Positions 24,871 through 36,975 of a stretch of DNA of 64,000 nt are shown piece after piece. The notes under the pieces are model-generated. The model worked only from the letters and a program-made list of their open reading frames with translations, was not told the origin of the DNA and ran no database searches. The DNA lies in contig PTFA01000086.1 of the NCBI GenBank assembly GCA_003342895.1, positions 124,001 to 188,000 of the forward strand, written 5' to 3'. The first letter of the stretch is position 1; each line of letters opens with the position of its first letter. The position numbers were made by a program, and so were the translations under genes. Source of the stretch: Casuarius casuarius (lineage: Eukaryota > Chordata > Aves > Casuariiformes > Casuariidae).

Positions 24871-27800
24871 CAAAGGTTGTGTATTGTACTGCAGTTTAAA
24901 ACTAGTTTACACAAAGGCCCAAATTTCCTCCTGGAGGTTCTTACTTTCACTGCTTGCAGGGCATATCTGTGGCCTTTGTTACAATTAAGCCCCTGCTAAC
25001 TTGGATCCCTGACATGGGAAATAGAGAAGAGTAGGATGGCCTGGCTATACCCCTGCTACCGGCAGTGCTGTTCCTGCCTTACTGTTTTGTGCATTCCTGC
25101 TTTCGAACTGTGTGCAGGTTTTGTTTTTCATTTTACATTTAGTTTATTTGAACAGACAAAATACCTTTTTAAAGGTGACACTAACATAATTACAGGAGCT
25201 CACATAAGCTGGGTAAACACTGGCAGAAGTACTTACATCAGCAAATAAATAATAGAAGGTAAGCTTTGAACCTAGAATTTCCCATGTTGAGACACAACAC
25301 TGAGTAAACAAGATGCTAGTGCTTTAAAAGCAGGTGAAGAGAATGTAATTGGGAGTGTGTGTGAAAGCAGTCTTGAATTCAGAGACAGTCCCCTACAGAG
25401 GTGAATATCTTTACCAAAAACACAAAGAAAGGTGCAGGTGTTACTAGAAATAGGGACTCCTCTGTGTAAGAAGATTCTGCCATTACAGAAAAGAGGGAGC
25501 AGAATCAATGTTAACCATTCCATTTTTGGGAAATGAGGAGCTAATCCATATTTTTGCACCCAGTTGTAGGAACAAAATGTCTGACAGTGCAACTAGCAAC
25601 TAATTAGAAGACGTGACCATGATGGGACTCAAGTCATTTGAAATATGACTGGCAGGAAAGGGCTTGGCGCTATTCTGATAGCTTTTTGTGCCAAGTTTTG
25701 TAGACAGCCCTAGGACAGACTGAGGTTAACGAGGTTGTTTTTCTTGACAGCCGTCATTTCAGTGAAAGTTTTGTTGACATCACCTTTGAAAAGCCGCTCA
25801 AACTACCCTTTGGCAGGTAGCAAGGCCTTCAATTACAAAGTGCTCAAAAGCTCATCCAACCATTTCAGCTTGTCTTTTCTCCAAATTGCTTTTTATTGTA
25901 AACTCATGGTCAACATTTAATGGGGAAATTAATTACCAAAGAGATGATAGAGAACTCCACTCAGGGAATAGCTTTTTAATTTTTGCAGGAAACTAACATA
26001 TGACATGCAGAGAATAAGCACTGTGGTTCTGCAATTCCTCTAACAGAGTGCTGCACAGATAGGGAGGAAATTTGAATAATTTAAAAATCAGGCATTACTA
26101 CAGAATGATTGAGGAGTTTGCATTTGGGCAAAACTAGAATAATAAATTTTTCCTTTCTCCTCTTTCAAGACATGCTATTGTGATACAAATTAGCTTTTGT
26201 ATCTATCCATCTGCACACATCGGCAAAAAAGTAGCTTGTTTGATAAAACTCTCTCCTCTTTTTTCATCTTTATATTTCATCCAATAAGAAGCAGTAATCA
26301 TGTGAAGAAAGGGTTTTGTGAAAATGTAGAAGAGTGCACTAAAAGCAGAAGAGAGGCAACAAGTTAGCATTGCATCAGAATTGTAGTTTTATTATTACAT
26401 GGCAGACATGACAAAAATAAATTCATAGGTTTCTGCTAAGCTCTTTGCAGGCAGTTTTCCCCTTGCTCATCTAAAGTCTGGCTGGGATTCATCTCACCTG
26501 CTTGGAGATGTCTATAATGCAGACATCCCCATGTGAAATAGTCTCTTCAGCTGCTTTTGTAGTCATTGAAGGGAAGCAGGCACTCCAAAGGTGATATTCA
26601 CCTCTACTTGCAGCTGGTTACTAAAAGAGGTTGGATGAATCACACTCTGCCAGTATGATTGTCCATTGACTATAAAGGAAGTCCAGCCAACCAGCTCAGG
26701 TGGAGACATATGAAATTAGGTACTCTTTAACCCTCCTTGTGTGCCTGTGCACACAAGACTTTTCACTTGATCCCATTCAATGCCTGAGACGGGTAGGTGC
26801 AATGGCCTAGACACTATAGTGCAATAGTCTTGGGTTTGATAACACCAATGCAGCATGGTAAGAAAGTCAGGATTATTTGCCCTTTTAGGTTTTCTGGGTG
26901 TTGAAGTTCTCCTAGAGGGAGGAATAGCAGTATTGTCTTCATTCCCATGGGGCATGCTGCTTGGGCTGACCCCTGTTTTATGTCCTGGGTCTGCAAATAC
27001 GTTATCTCCAAACCTGCCGCTCGCTCCTAGGGAGCAACTATGGTGTATTGCAGGAACAAGAACTGTGTCCCCACCACCATACTTGTGCTTCTCTGAAGAA
27101 GCAAAGGCTCTGGTTTATAATAGTACTTACAAAACTCATGTCCAGTTACAATCTGCAACCGGCTTCTATAAGCTCGTTAGTAAATAAAGAGGACTATTTT
27201 TTGTAATGTAATTAGAATATTTTTAAATATTCTTCCTCAGATTTACTGCAAATCTTAAAATTGGTGGGATGCCCTGGTGCTCATTTGTTATTTTTATTTG
27301 TTCTAATGTAACTTTGATCACATCATGTTTGAACCCTATAGGGACTTTCATTTTACAGCTCGTGTGTGTGTTAGAGAGAATTTAGGATCTCAGGGCTGTT
27401 CCCTCCCGTTTGCTGGCTGCAATGCAGACTGACAACGGCAGCTTTCTTGCCAAAGCGCTGCTGAGAATCTGCACCTCCCATTCCCGGGAAACCTGGAGTG
27501 GCCTTTGGCTTCCATGCTGGAACACGCCCTGTGAGTCAAGCCGAGGGTGGGAGGTCGGCCTCCCAGGTTTCTTCTTTCTCAGCGTGCAAGTCTTGTATCA
27601 GGTGATAGGAGGGGTGGGAGGGTAAAAGGGAAAGGTCTGTAGACCTAAGACAGCACTGGAGAGAAAGCCGTCAAGAGGAGCCGCTTTCCGCGTGGTAGCA
27701 CTAGCTGGCACACCCAGAAGCACGGACAGCCGCGCTCTCTCTTGCCCTGTGTTGGATGCGACTTGCCAATAGCTCAGGTCAGCCGCTTACGTCTGGCCTG

Positions 27801-28624
27801 TGACAGAGGCCTTGGCACCGTGCTGCGAGTGGCGGAGGTACAGTTGTAGCTACCAGCTCCTAGAGACGGAGCCAGCTGTGTGACTTTCCCTCTCCAGTGC
27901 ATCAGACTGAACATGTCCAGAATCATGACTTCGGGGTTGTGCTGTTTATGTGAGGTGGCTGCTTTTATGACAGTGACCACTGTGTGTGTGTCTGCAGCTT
28001 CCTGAGATGCTGCTTTCTTCTGCCTAGATTTTCTGAGTAGGAACTTAGAGGATGCTTACAGCTTGCAACTATTTTGCCTTTAGCCCCTGAAAACTACAGT
28101 AGATTATCAGGCTAAGGCAAAACTGAGTAATTTTAAGTCTGTCTTGTCCCTCAGTGAATGCTGTAGGTAATTAGTACATGAAAGATACAGTCTGAAGTTC
28201 AGTGACATACTTCTTAGGTTCCTGGAATGTCTGCCTTGAACAGAAATCGCAGGTGTCCCTTGACCTTTCTAGAAAATCAGAAATAGTAAAGCACATGCTC
28301 TTTGTACCTAGAAAACAGTATATTTAGAAAGCTGCAATGTAGATGGATGTGTCTAGTTAAAATATCAGTCTTCCTATAGGACCAATTGGCTTCATGCCAA
28401 TTCTTGAAGAATGAAGCTGTTCCAACATGTAATCAAGTAACTCCTGAGGGCCCCCAACTGCTGCCTTAATATAGCTATACCTGCCACAGCAGCGAGATGG
28501 CTTTCATTCTCAGCCAAGCAGAACAATCTCCCTTTGGAGAACAGCAGCTTTGGAGTATAAATATATTTGTAGCTTTCTCCAGCCTTGGGGGAAGGGAGTC
28601 CTCACACTATAAACAAATGGAGAT
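24871..28624. other. Unassigned unique DNA with enhancer-like AT-rich segments
   Basis: No gene is supported. Low-repeat AT-rich stretches with homeodomain- and HMG-like words occur at about 25720-25920 (for example ttcaattacaaagtgctc) and 26100-26300. These could be conserved noncoding elements, but conservation cannot be tested here. A 110-codon plus-strand frame at 26855-27187 and a 106-codon minus frame at 25272-25592 lack domains. A modestly GC-richer patch lies at 27400-27860. Confidence 0.4.
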
Positions 28625-28680
28625 TCTTATATCAATTGTTTGTGCCTTAATTATTGCAAAGAATAATTAACTAATCCCAC
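28625..28680. promoter_or_regulatory. Homeodomain-type palindrome with SOX/OTX-like words
   Basis: TTAATTATT (28647-28655) and its exact reverse complement AATAATTAA (28662-28670) flank the 6-base loop gcaaag. A caattgttt word (SOX-like) lies just upstream and ctaatccca (OTX/PITX-like TAATCC) just downstream. The dense clustering suggests a homeodomain-bound enhancer core, inferred from motifs only. Confidence 0.35.
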
Positions 28681-29254
28681 AAGGACTTGGAAAGGGTTGT
28701 AAAGCATGCAAGACTTCATCTTTCAGTCTGTGTTAGCAAGCTTGAGATTTGTGATGAAGAGAAAAGGCATTGTTCTCTGATCTCTTAAGGGATTTAACCT
28801 AGATTTTGTTAAACCCGTGATAACTGGTGACACAGAGCATACCAGCTATTTCTGGAGCCTATACATGTCTATATTTCATTGTGGATGTTTGTCATGTGCT
28901 TAGATCAAAATTAAGAGATGATGGTGCATAATCAAGGTTAGTTGACCCCAACTTCTAGTGGCCTCTGGGCAACAAAGCTGTGCCAATAATGCACAGAGGG
29001 CATCAACTCTACCTTGGCCCTTGAGCTTAACTGTCACCTTTTATTATTATTAATTATTATTATTATCTCCTAAGGTTGCAAGGAATATGAGAGGGTTTAG
29101 CAGGCGATGTTTTTCACAGAGCTCTGTGGCTGCCCTATTCCAGAGGCAATCTGTTGACTGCTAGCTTCTAACCCTACCTTTTGCTACTAGGACTGTGTCT
29201 GAGAACCTTCACAATGGCCAAGGAATTTTATTTTTACCTACATGCACTAACAGC
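28681..29254. other. Unassigned unique DNA
   Basis: No gene. Contains the ATT microsatellite at 29041-29068. The boundary with the downstream CR1 element is approximate. Confidence 0.45.
29041..29068. repeat. (ATT)n microsatellite
   Basis: An ATT/TTA trinucleotide run of 28 bases with one interruption. A simple repeat. Confidence 0.9.
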
Positions 29255-29687
29255 AGAAGAACAGGGTCTCAAGGAGTTACCCAATCCAGCTCTCTGCCCT
29301 ATGGCAAGATTGGCTTTGCTTACATCACTTGTGATAGATCTTTGTCCAGCCTTTCTTCAGTGCTTCCAAAACCAAAAACTCAACAACCACTCCAGATAAT
29401 TTATCCAATGTTTTCCTCCTCTTACAGTTAGAACGTTTTTCCTTGTTGTTCTTTAAGCCCAAGATTTCTTATCCCGTTGACAGTGGTTTTTTTGCCCAAT
29501 TTCTCTGCAGTTGCCTTTTATAAATTTTAGCTCTTGTCTTTTCTTCTTAAATGGAATTACTCCAGTTCTCCCAAGCTTCTGTCCAAGATCTAGGGAACCT
29601 AACTTATAAGGATACTAATTGTGATTGCTTTCTTCTGGCCTCTCTCCTACTGCTCTAAGTTTCTGAGTTGTTCTTAATGCATGGAAA

Positions 29688-29713
29688 GAGTGCTTCAGTG
29701 GAGTGCTTCAGTG
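29688..29713 (+). repeat. Perfect 13-bp direct duplication
   Basis: GAGTGCTTCAGTG occurs twice back to back (29688-29700 and 29701-29713) inside the CR1 remnant. It is probably a replication-slippage duplication that arose after insertion. Confidence 0.8.
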
Positions 29714-29969
29714 CTTCCTTTGTAGGCCCAGGGGGATTCTCTGATTATCTATCCACTGTGATAATAGTTGCCTTTCTTGCCACACCAGATGCCTGTTGCC
29801 CCCAGAACTCTCTCTGCAGCTATGCCCCAGTAGTTCTGGTTCTGGTTATTGCTGTTGAAGTGATAGCAATATCTTGCACTTTACTGGAAAGCATTCTGTT
29901 TTTCTAATTTGTCATTATCATTCTGAATTCTAATCCTCCCTTTTATGGGTTTTGATCCCTACCATACTT

Positions 29970-30246
29970 GTGTTGTCTGCAAATTTATAGTCTAAATTCT
30001 ATTGCACAGTCCAAGACATTAACAGAAATGCCAAGTACAACTAGACCTAGAACACATCTTTGGGGTATCCACTCTGTATATTCTTCCAGTTTGACAGAGA
30101 TTCCTTGTTAAATACTCCCTTGAGTAGTTATGCAGCTTCTTGCACCCACCACTGAGTTGCTTCATCAAGACCATATTTCTTAGCTTGACTATGAGAATGT
30201 CATGTGAGTCAGAGTCAAAAGACTTGCTTAAATCAAGCCAGGACAA
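29970..30246 (-). pseudogene. CR1 ORF2 reverse transcriptase fragment
   Basis: The minus strand encodes a decayed RT palm region. From 30246 downward it reads WLDLSKSFDSDSHDILIVKL, matching the CR1/non-LTR RT motif 'LDFSKAFDTVSHDIL...KL' (motif A, catalytic Asp in the LD-SKxFD block). After frameshifts, YKFADN at 29972-29989 matches the catalytic motif 'FADD', with the second Asp replaced by Asn. Stop codons and frame changes lie between the two blocks. It is a relic with no possible activity, embedded in the CR1 copy at 29255-30650. Confidence 0.85.
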
Positions 30247-30650
30247 CTGTTTCTCCTCTATCCCTGGGCCTGTTATCCTGTCATGGAAAGAATTGAGCTC
30301 GGTTTAACATGATCTGTTCCCAGTAACTGCATGTTTGTGCTTACTCATCTTGTTATCTTCTGTGGGTTCACAAATGGTTTGACTCTTTTGTTTCAGTATC
30401 TTTCCAGAAGCTGAAATTTCCTTGCCAAGCTGTAATTCCCCAGCTCCTCCTCTCCTGCTTTACAGAGGGTGCTGTGCTTGCCTTCTGCCAGGCCTCTGGC
30501 CCTTCACTGTCCTCTTCTGAGTTCTCAAAGACAACTCTGAAATTGCTCTAGCCAGTTTCCTAAGTACCTGAGGGTAAATGTTATCAGAGCCAGCTGATTG
30601 AAAAGCCTGTATCTCGCAGCACTTCCCGGCCAAAACTTGTCCTCCTTTGT

Positions 30651-31339
30651 CAGTGTGATAGCTGCGCTGGTTCCTGGGCTAGCTGCCTAACTGCAGCAAG
30701 CAAGGCAGGCTGAGGTGGTCTCACGCTTCTGGCTGTTTGCCTATGTGTGCCTGCAACACAGAGTTCTATTATTATTTCTTTTAAGATTATGCCTACAAAC
30801 ACCAGGACATCCTTATTTTGGAGATTATGAAAACATAATGAGACAATAGCTGCTCTAAAGAGCATGCTGTCTATAAAGAGAAAAGGTAGAAGAAAAATAA
30901 TATACATGCAGGGCTGGAAAAGTGCGTGGACAGGGAGAAATGGACAAGCTGGATACAGTCTATGATTTATTTAATTTTATTTTAACTTTTGTAAAAAGAG
31001 AAATTGCTTTGTACATTTCTACCATCTGTAGTTGCTCGGATCAGTTGAACTCCTGAATATTACTTTTGACAGAAAGAAATAGGTTTAGTTTGTCAGCTGG
31101 GACAAAGCTCCTGCATTCAAGCCCCTGGAACAAAGATGCCCAATATGTTTCTTAAGATGTATTTCAAAGACAAATGTGGGTATTATCCATGAAACCATCC
31201 AGCATGGCTTTGCATCAGTTTATGAAACTGATATTTCACTAAGATTCACAAATCTGGTCCAGAGTGAAACATCACCATGAGTTTTTTGCACAGCGTTTTG
31301 CTGCAAAATATAATTTTCTAGCTTGGAAACATCTATTTT
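30651..31339. other. Unassigned AT-rich unique DNA
   Basis: Follows the 5' truncation point of the CR1 copy. The exact breakpoint is uncertain by some tens of bases. No gene was recognised; an 85-codon minus frame at 30650-30907 has no domain. Confidence 0.45.
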
Positions 31340-31440
31340 TACCAACAGAGCTGCTCCTAGGAGCAAATCTATAGGACTAATTCACCCAGGTCTTCCTAAT
31401 CCAGTGGGGAGTCTCTCATTAACTCCACTGAGTGCTAGGA
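31340..31440. repeat. Dispersed sauropsid repeat fragment (tentative)
   Basis: A block with ctcctaggagcaaatctata, gactaattcacccaggtctt, and cattaactccactgagtgc parallels 'ggccaaattcacccctggtgtaactccattgacttc', another segment recalled from sauropsid repeats. The match is loose. Confidence 0.3.
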
Positions 31441-33554
31441 CAAGCCCCAAAAGGCTCCGTCTGCAATCCGAAGTGATGTAAAAAGCCCTTGTCTGTGTCC
31501 TGGGGCTGGCACACATTTACCCATTCCTCTGAGTGCAGCTGCAGCAACGCGTTTAATGCTGTGTGTCAGAACGTACTTCCAAACTGCCTTGTAGTTTAGT
31601 AAAAATCCATTAAGCACTAGGTTTCCTCCTTTGTTAAAAGAAAGATCAGTTTAGCCTAGATATATTCCGAAAAGGGAATGCTCTCTTAATGTGTGCATGG
31701 GCATCCGTACTTGGTGGGTGAGAAGTAGCTCCAACTTTCTGTTGCTCTGGCTTGCAAGGCTGTCCAGATCTGTAAGGGAAAATATGTGCTCTGAACCTGA
31801 GCCAAAAACAAATTAAAAACTTTAAAACTCTGTGTTGCTCTGAAATAAAAAAGTAGTCAATTAGGATATTAGTCAGAAGTGGAAGGGGCCGTTGATTGCA
31901 GTATATCACAACAGGAAGGGTAGAGCCAAATTATGAACATGACGGAAACCTCTCAGCTGAGAGTTTCCGTCTCTGATTTTTAGAGGATTTGAGCTTTTGA
32001 AAAATAAAAGAATGACAAAGGGGACTGAGGCTGGGAAAAATAGTTCCTTTCAGCATAGGAGGCAGCAAGATGCCTAGCTGGTGCCCCAAATCGTTCCCTG
32101 GTTTTCAGCACCTGCATTTCCCGCAGAAATGCCATTCTCGAGAGCCTTCCGCTGGCAGTGGACCGCAGCCTCGACAACACGCACTGGCACCATGAAACAG
32201 TGCGGCCAGAAGCGGCCTCATGGTGGCGCTGCTCAGTGGGTTTGCAGAGCTGCGCGTGGCAGGACAAGACCTTGCCCGGGCTTCCGAGACCCGAAGGAAA
32301 GCCAGACGAGGAAAGCCCTAGAAAAGCTGGAGACAGGAGATTTTGAACATCTGTCCACCTTCCATCCAAGTTCCTCATGCAGCCATCTGCTTCAGATGCC
32401 CTTAGGCCAGTCTGACACTTGTGATTCCAGCTTGTCTCTGGATTGTTAAGATCTTTGTGGTTTCTGTGCCTCCAAACAGCTCTACTAAGCCATGAGTACT
32501 GTGAGCCTGACACTGAAGGCACCGAGTGGTCAGTGATTTTTCTTGTTACGGCTCTTTGAGTGCAGCATGAGTGTGGAGTCACACACACAAAAGGGACTGA
32601 ATCAAAATTTAATCAACATTTTTATTCTGTTCTCCAACTTGTGCTCATTGTTTCATATCTGTAAGCATGCTGAAGCCTGGAGTGATTGAGGGGGCTTGCT
32701 GTCATCGCAACTCAGTCTGCTCTTCACGCTGAGCACTTTATGTTTCTCTGCCTAGAAAATTTCAAATAAAATGTCAGTCTGTGCATCTCATTAATCTGCT
32801 AACAACTAAGTTAAAGGTCTAAGTGCTTTAAAAATATAACACAGATTTTAAGTTCAAGGATACAATTCAGGCTAGAATCTTTTCATCCTATCCATCCATC
32901 TCTCCATCTATCCTATCTGTCAGAAGACTTGCTATAGTGCAGTTTGAATCCAAACAAGCCTAATGGAGAAAGGCAATGAGGTTTCATTGGTCAGCTCTGA
33001 AGCAGAAGGAAAGGTACTTGAAGCAAAATCAATACTTTTGAAAGACAAAAGAGTTACAAAACCTTTTTCCTTGAAGACATCTGTCCATGTGTCACAAGAA
33101 ACCACCACCACCTTTGACATTCAGCTGGCACCACTGCTGACAATCATGGCTGACTCTTCAGCCTAACTAAGCCTAAGAGACTGAACTCTTATCATCTCCT
33201 CAAGGATAGGGTCACTGGGTCAAATGAATGAGAAGCTGGTGTGGCTTGTAAAGCCATAGTCAACCTGTGTTGTGAATGGGCACTCTCTCTCCTGGGAAGC
33301 TGGGTTAGCTTGGACAGATGCCCGTTCCACACATCGTGTGTCATTTCAGTTCCTTAAGCACTCAAAAGACCATGTATTGTCTTTTTTTAATTCCGTGTTT
33401 ATAGATGCAAGTGTGTGTGTTTGTGTAAGCTACATATTATTATTTACAGCTAACTTTGTATCCTTCGCCATTTCCTCCTCCCTCTTTTGTTGCATTATAC
33501 GCCATATTTTCATGCCATATGCCATTTAAGCTGCACCTTTATGTGTACAAAATG
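31441..33554. other. Unassigned DNA with the longest open frame
   Basis: Includes a 202-codon minus-strand open frame at 31980-32588. Its translation has no transmembrane segment, no signal peptide and no domain I recognise. Its base composition is moderately GC-rich, and a frame of that length can arise by chance in such DNA. I do not call it a gene. A palindrome lies just past its stop codon (31941-31971). A short ATCC/ATCT-rich run occurs near 32885-32920. Confidence 0.4.
31941..31971. repeat. 31-bp near-perfect palindrome
   Basis: GACGGAAACCTCTCAG is followed at once by CTGAGAGTTTCCGTC. The second arm is the reverse complement of the first apart from one extra C in the left arm, so the two arms pair over 15 base pairs with no loop. 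The centre is CAGCTG, a palindromic E-box word, and GAAAC/GTTTC words lie in the arms. It could form a cruciform, or a hairpin if transcribed. The function is unknown. Confidence 0.85.
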
Positions 33555-33715
33555 TGTACCTAATTTGCATGCACAGTTACTACTATTGTAGACAAAGGCA
33601 CAGAGTGAGTAGGCATATTTGCATGCAATTATCTGATTTGCTTGCCCAATTGTGGTGATTTGCATATGCAGATTACGTGCACAGTTGTACATTTACATTT
33701 TTGAAAAACTGGCCT
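33555..33715. repeat. Octamer-rich ancient repeat
   Basis: Three octamer-like words with the core ATTTGCAT lie within about 110 bases: taatttgcatgcacagtt near 33560, atatttgcatgcaatt near 33617, and gatttgcatatgcagatt near 33657. The phrase tgcacagtt recurs at both ends and the block ends in ttttgaaaaactggcc. A second block of similar layout lies at 56115-56275. This looks like an old dispersed repeat that happens to be rich in POU octamers. The family is not identified. Confidence 0.5.
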
Positions 33716-36700
33716 CAATGGTTTATTAAAATAGCTTCAAGTTTCCTCTTATAAAATATTGAAGATCCTAGAACCCCTCTGGCTCTTCAGTATTATATCC
33801 CCTCAGTAAATGATCTCCACATTTTTACATTCTCTCTCTCTCTCCCCCCCTCTCTCTTTCAGTACTCAGGAGAGGTTTAGTCTGCAGATTTATACATCCA
33901 TTATTTCAGGGTATATTTGATCTTCTCCATATGCCTCTGTTAATCCACCTTAGCTGAAAGTAGAGAAGAAAAAATACTCTTGCTTAACTTTCAGAGGACT
34001 TTCCACCTATCCTAGGCTGTGTTTTCCATTTAAACTCAGATTTTCTTCAATGTATTAATTCTGACGGAACTGAAAAGATTCTTTTCCTAATAGAGATGTC
34101 ATCAGTTGATATGGGTAAATCCAGGACTCTAATGTGTGCTCTGGCACTGCTTTAGCATGAAAGGACCAAATGCGTCTTTGAAAGCATCTTAAAGCTTTCC
34201 TGAGAACAGACTTAGTAAGAGGAAAGTTGCCAATTTGATCTCTGTGCCTTAAGTTCTTTCAGATGTGAAACTTGCTTTATTGTAATTTCTCAATTTATCA
34301 TACCTTCAGCACGCTGGGACTTAGCTGCTCTCACCAATATCACTAGCAAAATTCTTGATAACTTCGCTAGCTGGATCATATCTCTAGCCTGGGATAAATG
34401 GTCCCCGAGTGCTTGGTGCTGCATATACCTCTAATATCTGTGAACCGTGTACTGATAAGGAATGCAGCTAAGCGTTCTGAAGTTTTATCAGACCACATTG
34501 AAACCTCAGATATTGCTCGTGCTCTAGACAACTCTTCAGTAATCAACAAGAGAGAATCTAAGGAGAAGCTGTCATGTTATACCAAGAAAGCAGGATGGCC
34601 ATTTTTCATAATGTTTAGAGAGAAAGTGAATGCCTATAATAAAGACTGGACTGCAGGAATACTTTATAACTGATTGCAGTAACCTCACCCAGAATTTAGC
34701 CAGCAAAAGCCTCTATATTTTTTGCTTATGGTTAAACTCCAACTGTTGTGAAAATACAAGGCAATCATCTAAGTTAACTGGAGTTTCCAGAACCAAACTA
34801 GTGTTTGTCTCACAATAGGGAGGCTGGTCCCTGCTCCCTAAAAGTCAGCTGAAAAAAAATCCTTTCACGCATAGCTATAGTAAAATGGGTAAAAAATGTT
34901 CACACTCCCAGTAAATATTCCACAGCTCCGTCGATAAAAACAGACGGTTTCGTAACTGGACAGACAGAGTGAGCAAAGTGGCTCTTCACAGGGGCAGCAC
35001 ACTGACTCTGCTACTAGCTTGGGCAAGCGATGTTCAGAGCAGGCAGTGAGGGTCTCCTGGGCTAACAGTGAGAGGCTGGCCTTGCTCCCACCTAAGGGAG
35101 AAACATTATCGTGGTACAGGGGAGATGCGAGAAACCTGGGATTGGCCTCACCCAAAGCAGCTGGAGAAAAATGTAGAATAAACTCCTCTGAGTGTTACCT
35201 GTTTGCACAATGCCTCTTATTCAGCCTCTGAGGTGACCAGATCAAAAAAAAGAAAAAAAACTTGCATAGGAAAGAAAAAAAAATCTTAATCTCCTCGCCA
35301 GACAGAAACTGTTTGATTAGATCACTTCTATCCTCAGGTTCTAAATCTATTCAGAAAAAAGATTTGCTGAATGATTACTTACTTTGTCCCTCTGCTTGCA
35401 TCTGTTCTAACAGATGTCTTTGGTGCATATTTATCTAGGTTTTCCTGAACATACCTTTTGGTCTCTTTTCTCTGACCTTCTCACAGCTGTGACTTTCTCC
35501 TGTGGTTCTGTAGCAATATGCTGTTGTAGTCCTTTCCGAGAGAGACAGTAGAAAACCAAGTGGTGGCAAGTGTGGGAGTGAGAGGAACCGAATGCTCTGC
35601 AGGGGCTGTCTACACTCTTGATGTTCGTTGCGGGTTACCTTCAGCTATTTTGCATAAATAAGAGTTGGGTCCACAAACAATCATTCTTTGTCACCATGAA
35701 TCATCTGGCATTTTAAGGTGTGTTATTCCAATCTGCTTCTAGGATTATCCCTACACATGGGAAACAATGAATATGTTGTTGGAACAATTCAGCACATACT
35801 GGCCAGGCAGAGCAGCACACCTAGGGTCATACTCCAGTGGCCTAAGTCCCACTTAAGTTTATCCTTGGCCATCGCCTAGGTCATCAGGGGTACCTAGCTG
35901 CTAGGAAAACCAAGCTTATGGACATAGGTGAGATTCAGTGGCTGAATTGCAACCCCTAACATTTGGGGAAACGAAGACGATGCGTATGGATTGCTTTCAT
36001 GAGCCCAACTCAGTCCAGGAGCCCCAGACATACAAACTAACCAACAACTCTCAGTGCATTGCACTGTCTTGGAAGCAACATTCAACCCATGCCACACTGA
36101 TTAGATGCTAATTAGAAGCAGTCTGAGGTGATGAACCTGGTATCAGTATATGCTTTTCCCCATTTAAGGGAGCCCACAGGGAGCTTGATGCAGTTTTGAG
36201 ATGCGATTTCACATTAGCAAAGTGGCTTTCTTGGGACCATGTTGCAGATCTGCCTTGTCGTTGTTTGTCACAGTACTCACTAGCAGCCTCTCAGGCCCCA
36301 CTGTGCACATCCACTGCATGGAGCCGTTCCAGGACAAGGTTTAGAAGATTTCTTGATTTCAGTTGCTTCCTTCTTTTCAACTTGTTTCAAGAGTGCATTC
36401 CTGCCCCAACCTAAAATGCTAACGTAGACACAGCCAGCGTTAATCCTTGCAATTTTTTCCCCTCTGCGGGCTCTTAGCAGGTTCTTCCTTACCAGGGAAT
36501 CCTCCGTCTGCTGCAAAGACGGCTGTTCAGTCAAAGGACGGGGAACAGCAGCTGGTTCTGTGTATGCAGCATTTTTATTCTTGCAGGGTACTGTGACCCT
36601 GATACTCCATAGATGCTACTTAACAAAGGGAGCGAGAAGAAGACTCCTCACTGAGCATGTGATCTGCCTTATGTTTTCCTGAAGCGACAAATTCCCTTTC

Positions 36701-36779
36701 CCTGGCGCTGCACTTCCAGCTTCCATCCAAAAGCAGTGACGTTGCACTGCAGCCTCGGTCTTGCCTTTGCCCCACCTGA
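33716..36779. other. Unassigned unique DNA
   Basis: No gene. A 91-codon frame at 34398-34673 and a 96-codon minus frame at 34865-35155 show no domain. Contains the CT tract at 33831-33860 and A-rich tracts at 35245-35285. No transposon was recognised. Confidence 0.45.
33831..33860. repeat. (CT)n tract
   Basis: Alternating C and T with a central run of seven C, over 30 bases. A polypyrimidine simple repeat. Confidence 0.9.
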
Positions 36780-36975
36780 CAGACTCCGCTGAGTGTAGCT
36801 TACTTTGCCTTTACCGCGTCACAAGTTTTAAAGTTCATTAAAATCAAATTTGGGGTTTGTTTTTATGCCAGAAATACAATTTTTAAAGGCAGTCAGAAAT
36901 TACCTGGAAATATCCCTCTTTGCGCAGGAAACCATATATAATTATAACATATTATTGCCCGTCTGTACCTGCCAC
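36780..36975. promoter_or_regulatory. Enhancer-like AT-rich segment (tentative)
   Basis: Low-repeat DNA with homeodomain-type words (cattaaaatcaaat, atatataattataac) beside GC-containing words such as taccgcgtcacaag. The texture resembles vertebrate conserved noncoding elements. No alignment is available, so this is a suggestion only. A similar stretch lies at about 37370-37600. Confidence 0.25.

Larger units (their letters stand above)
29255..30650 (-). repeat. CR1 LINE, ~1.4 kb, 5'-truncated, antisense
   Basis: The longest transposon in the window. Its 3' end lies at the low coordinate: ggtctcaaggagttacccaa (like the antisense of 'cttgagaggtcatctag'), gtccagcctttcttcagtgc, caacaaccactccagataat and cctcttacagttagaacg follow the CR1 3'-UTR order. 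Higher up come antisense remnants of ORF2: the RT region at about 29970-30246 (listed separately), then further upstream-ORF2 segments such as agctgtaattccccagctcc and ctgaaatttccttgccaagc, which recall the antisense of the CR1 'NYRPVSL' region. The multiple frameshifts and stops show that it is long dead. The divergence suggests an old copy. Confidence 0.85.

Noticed and set aside
31980..32588. 202-codon minus-strand open frame as a protein-coding gene
   Set aside because: No domain, signal or membrane segment was recognised, and frames of this length can arise by chance in GC-moderate DNA of this size. Kept only as a question in the findings.
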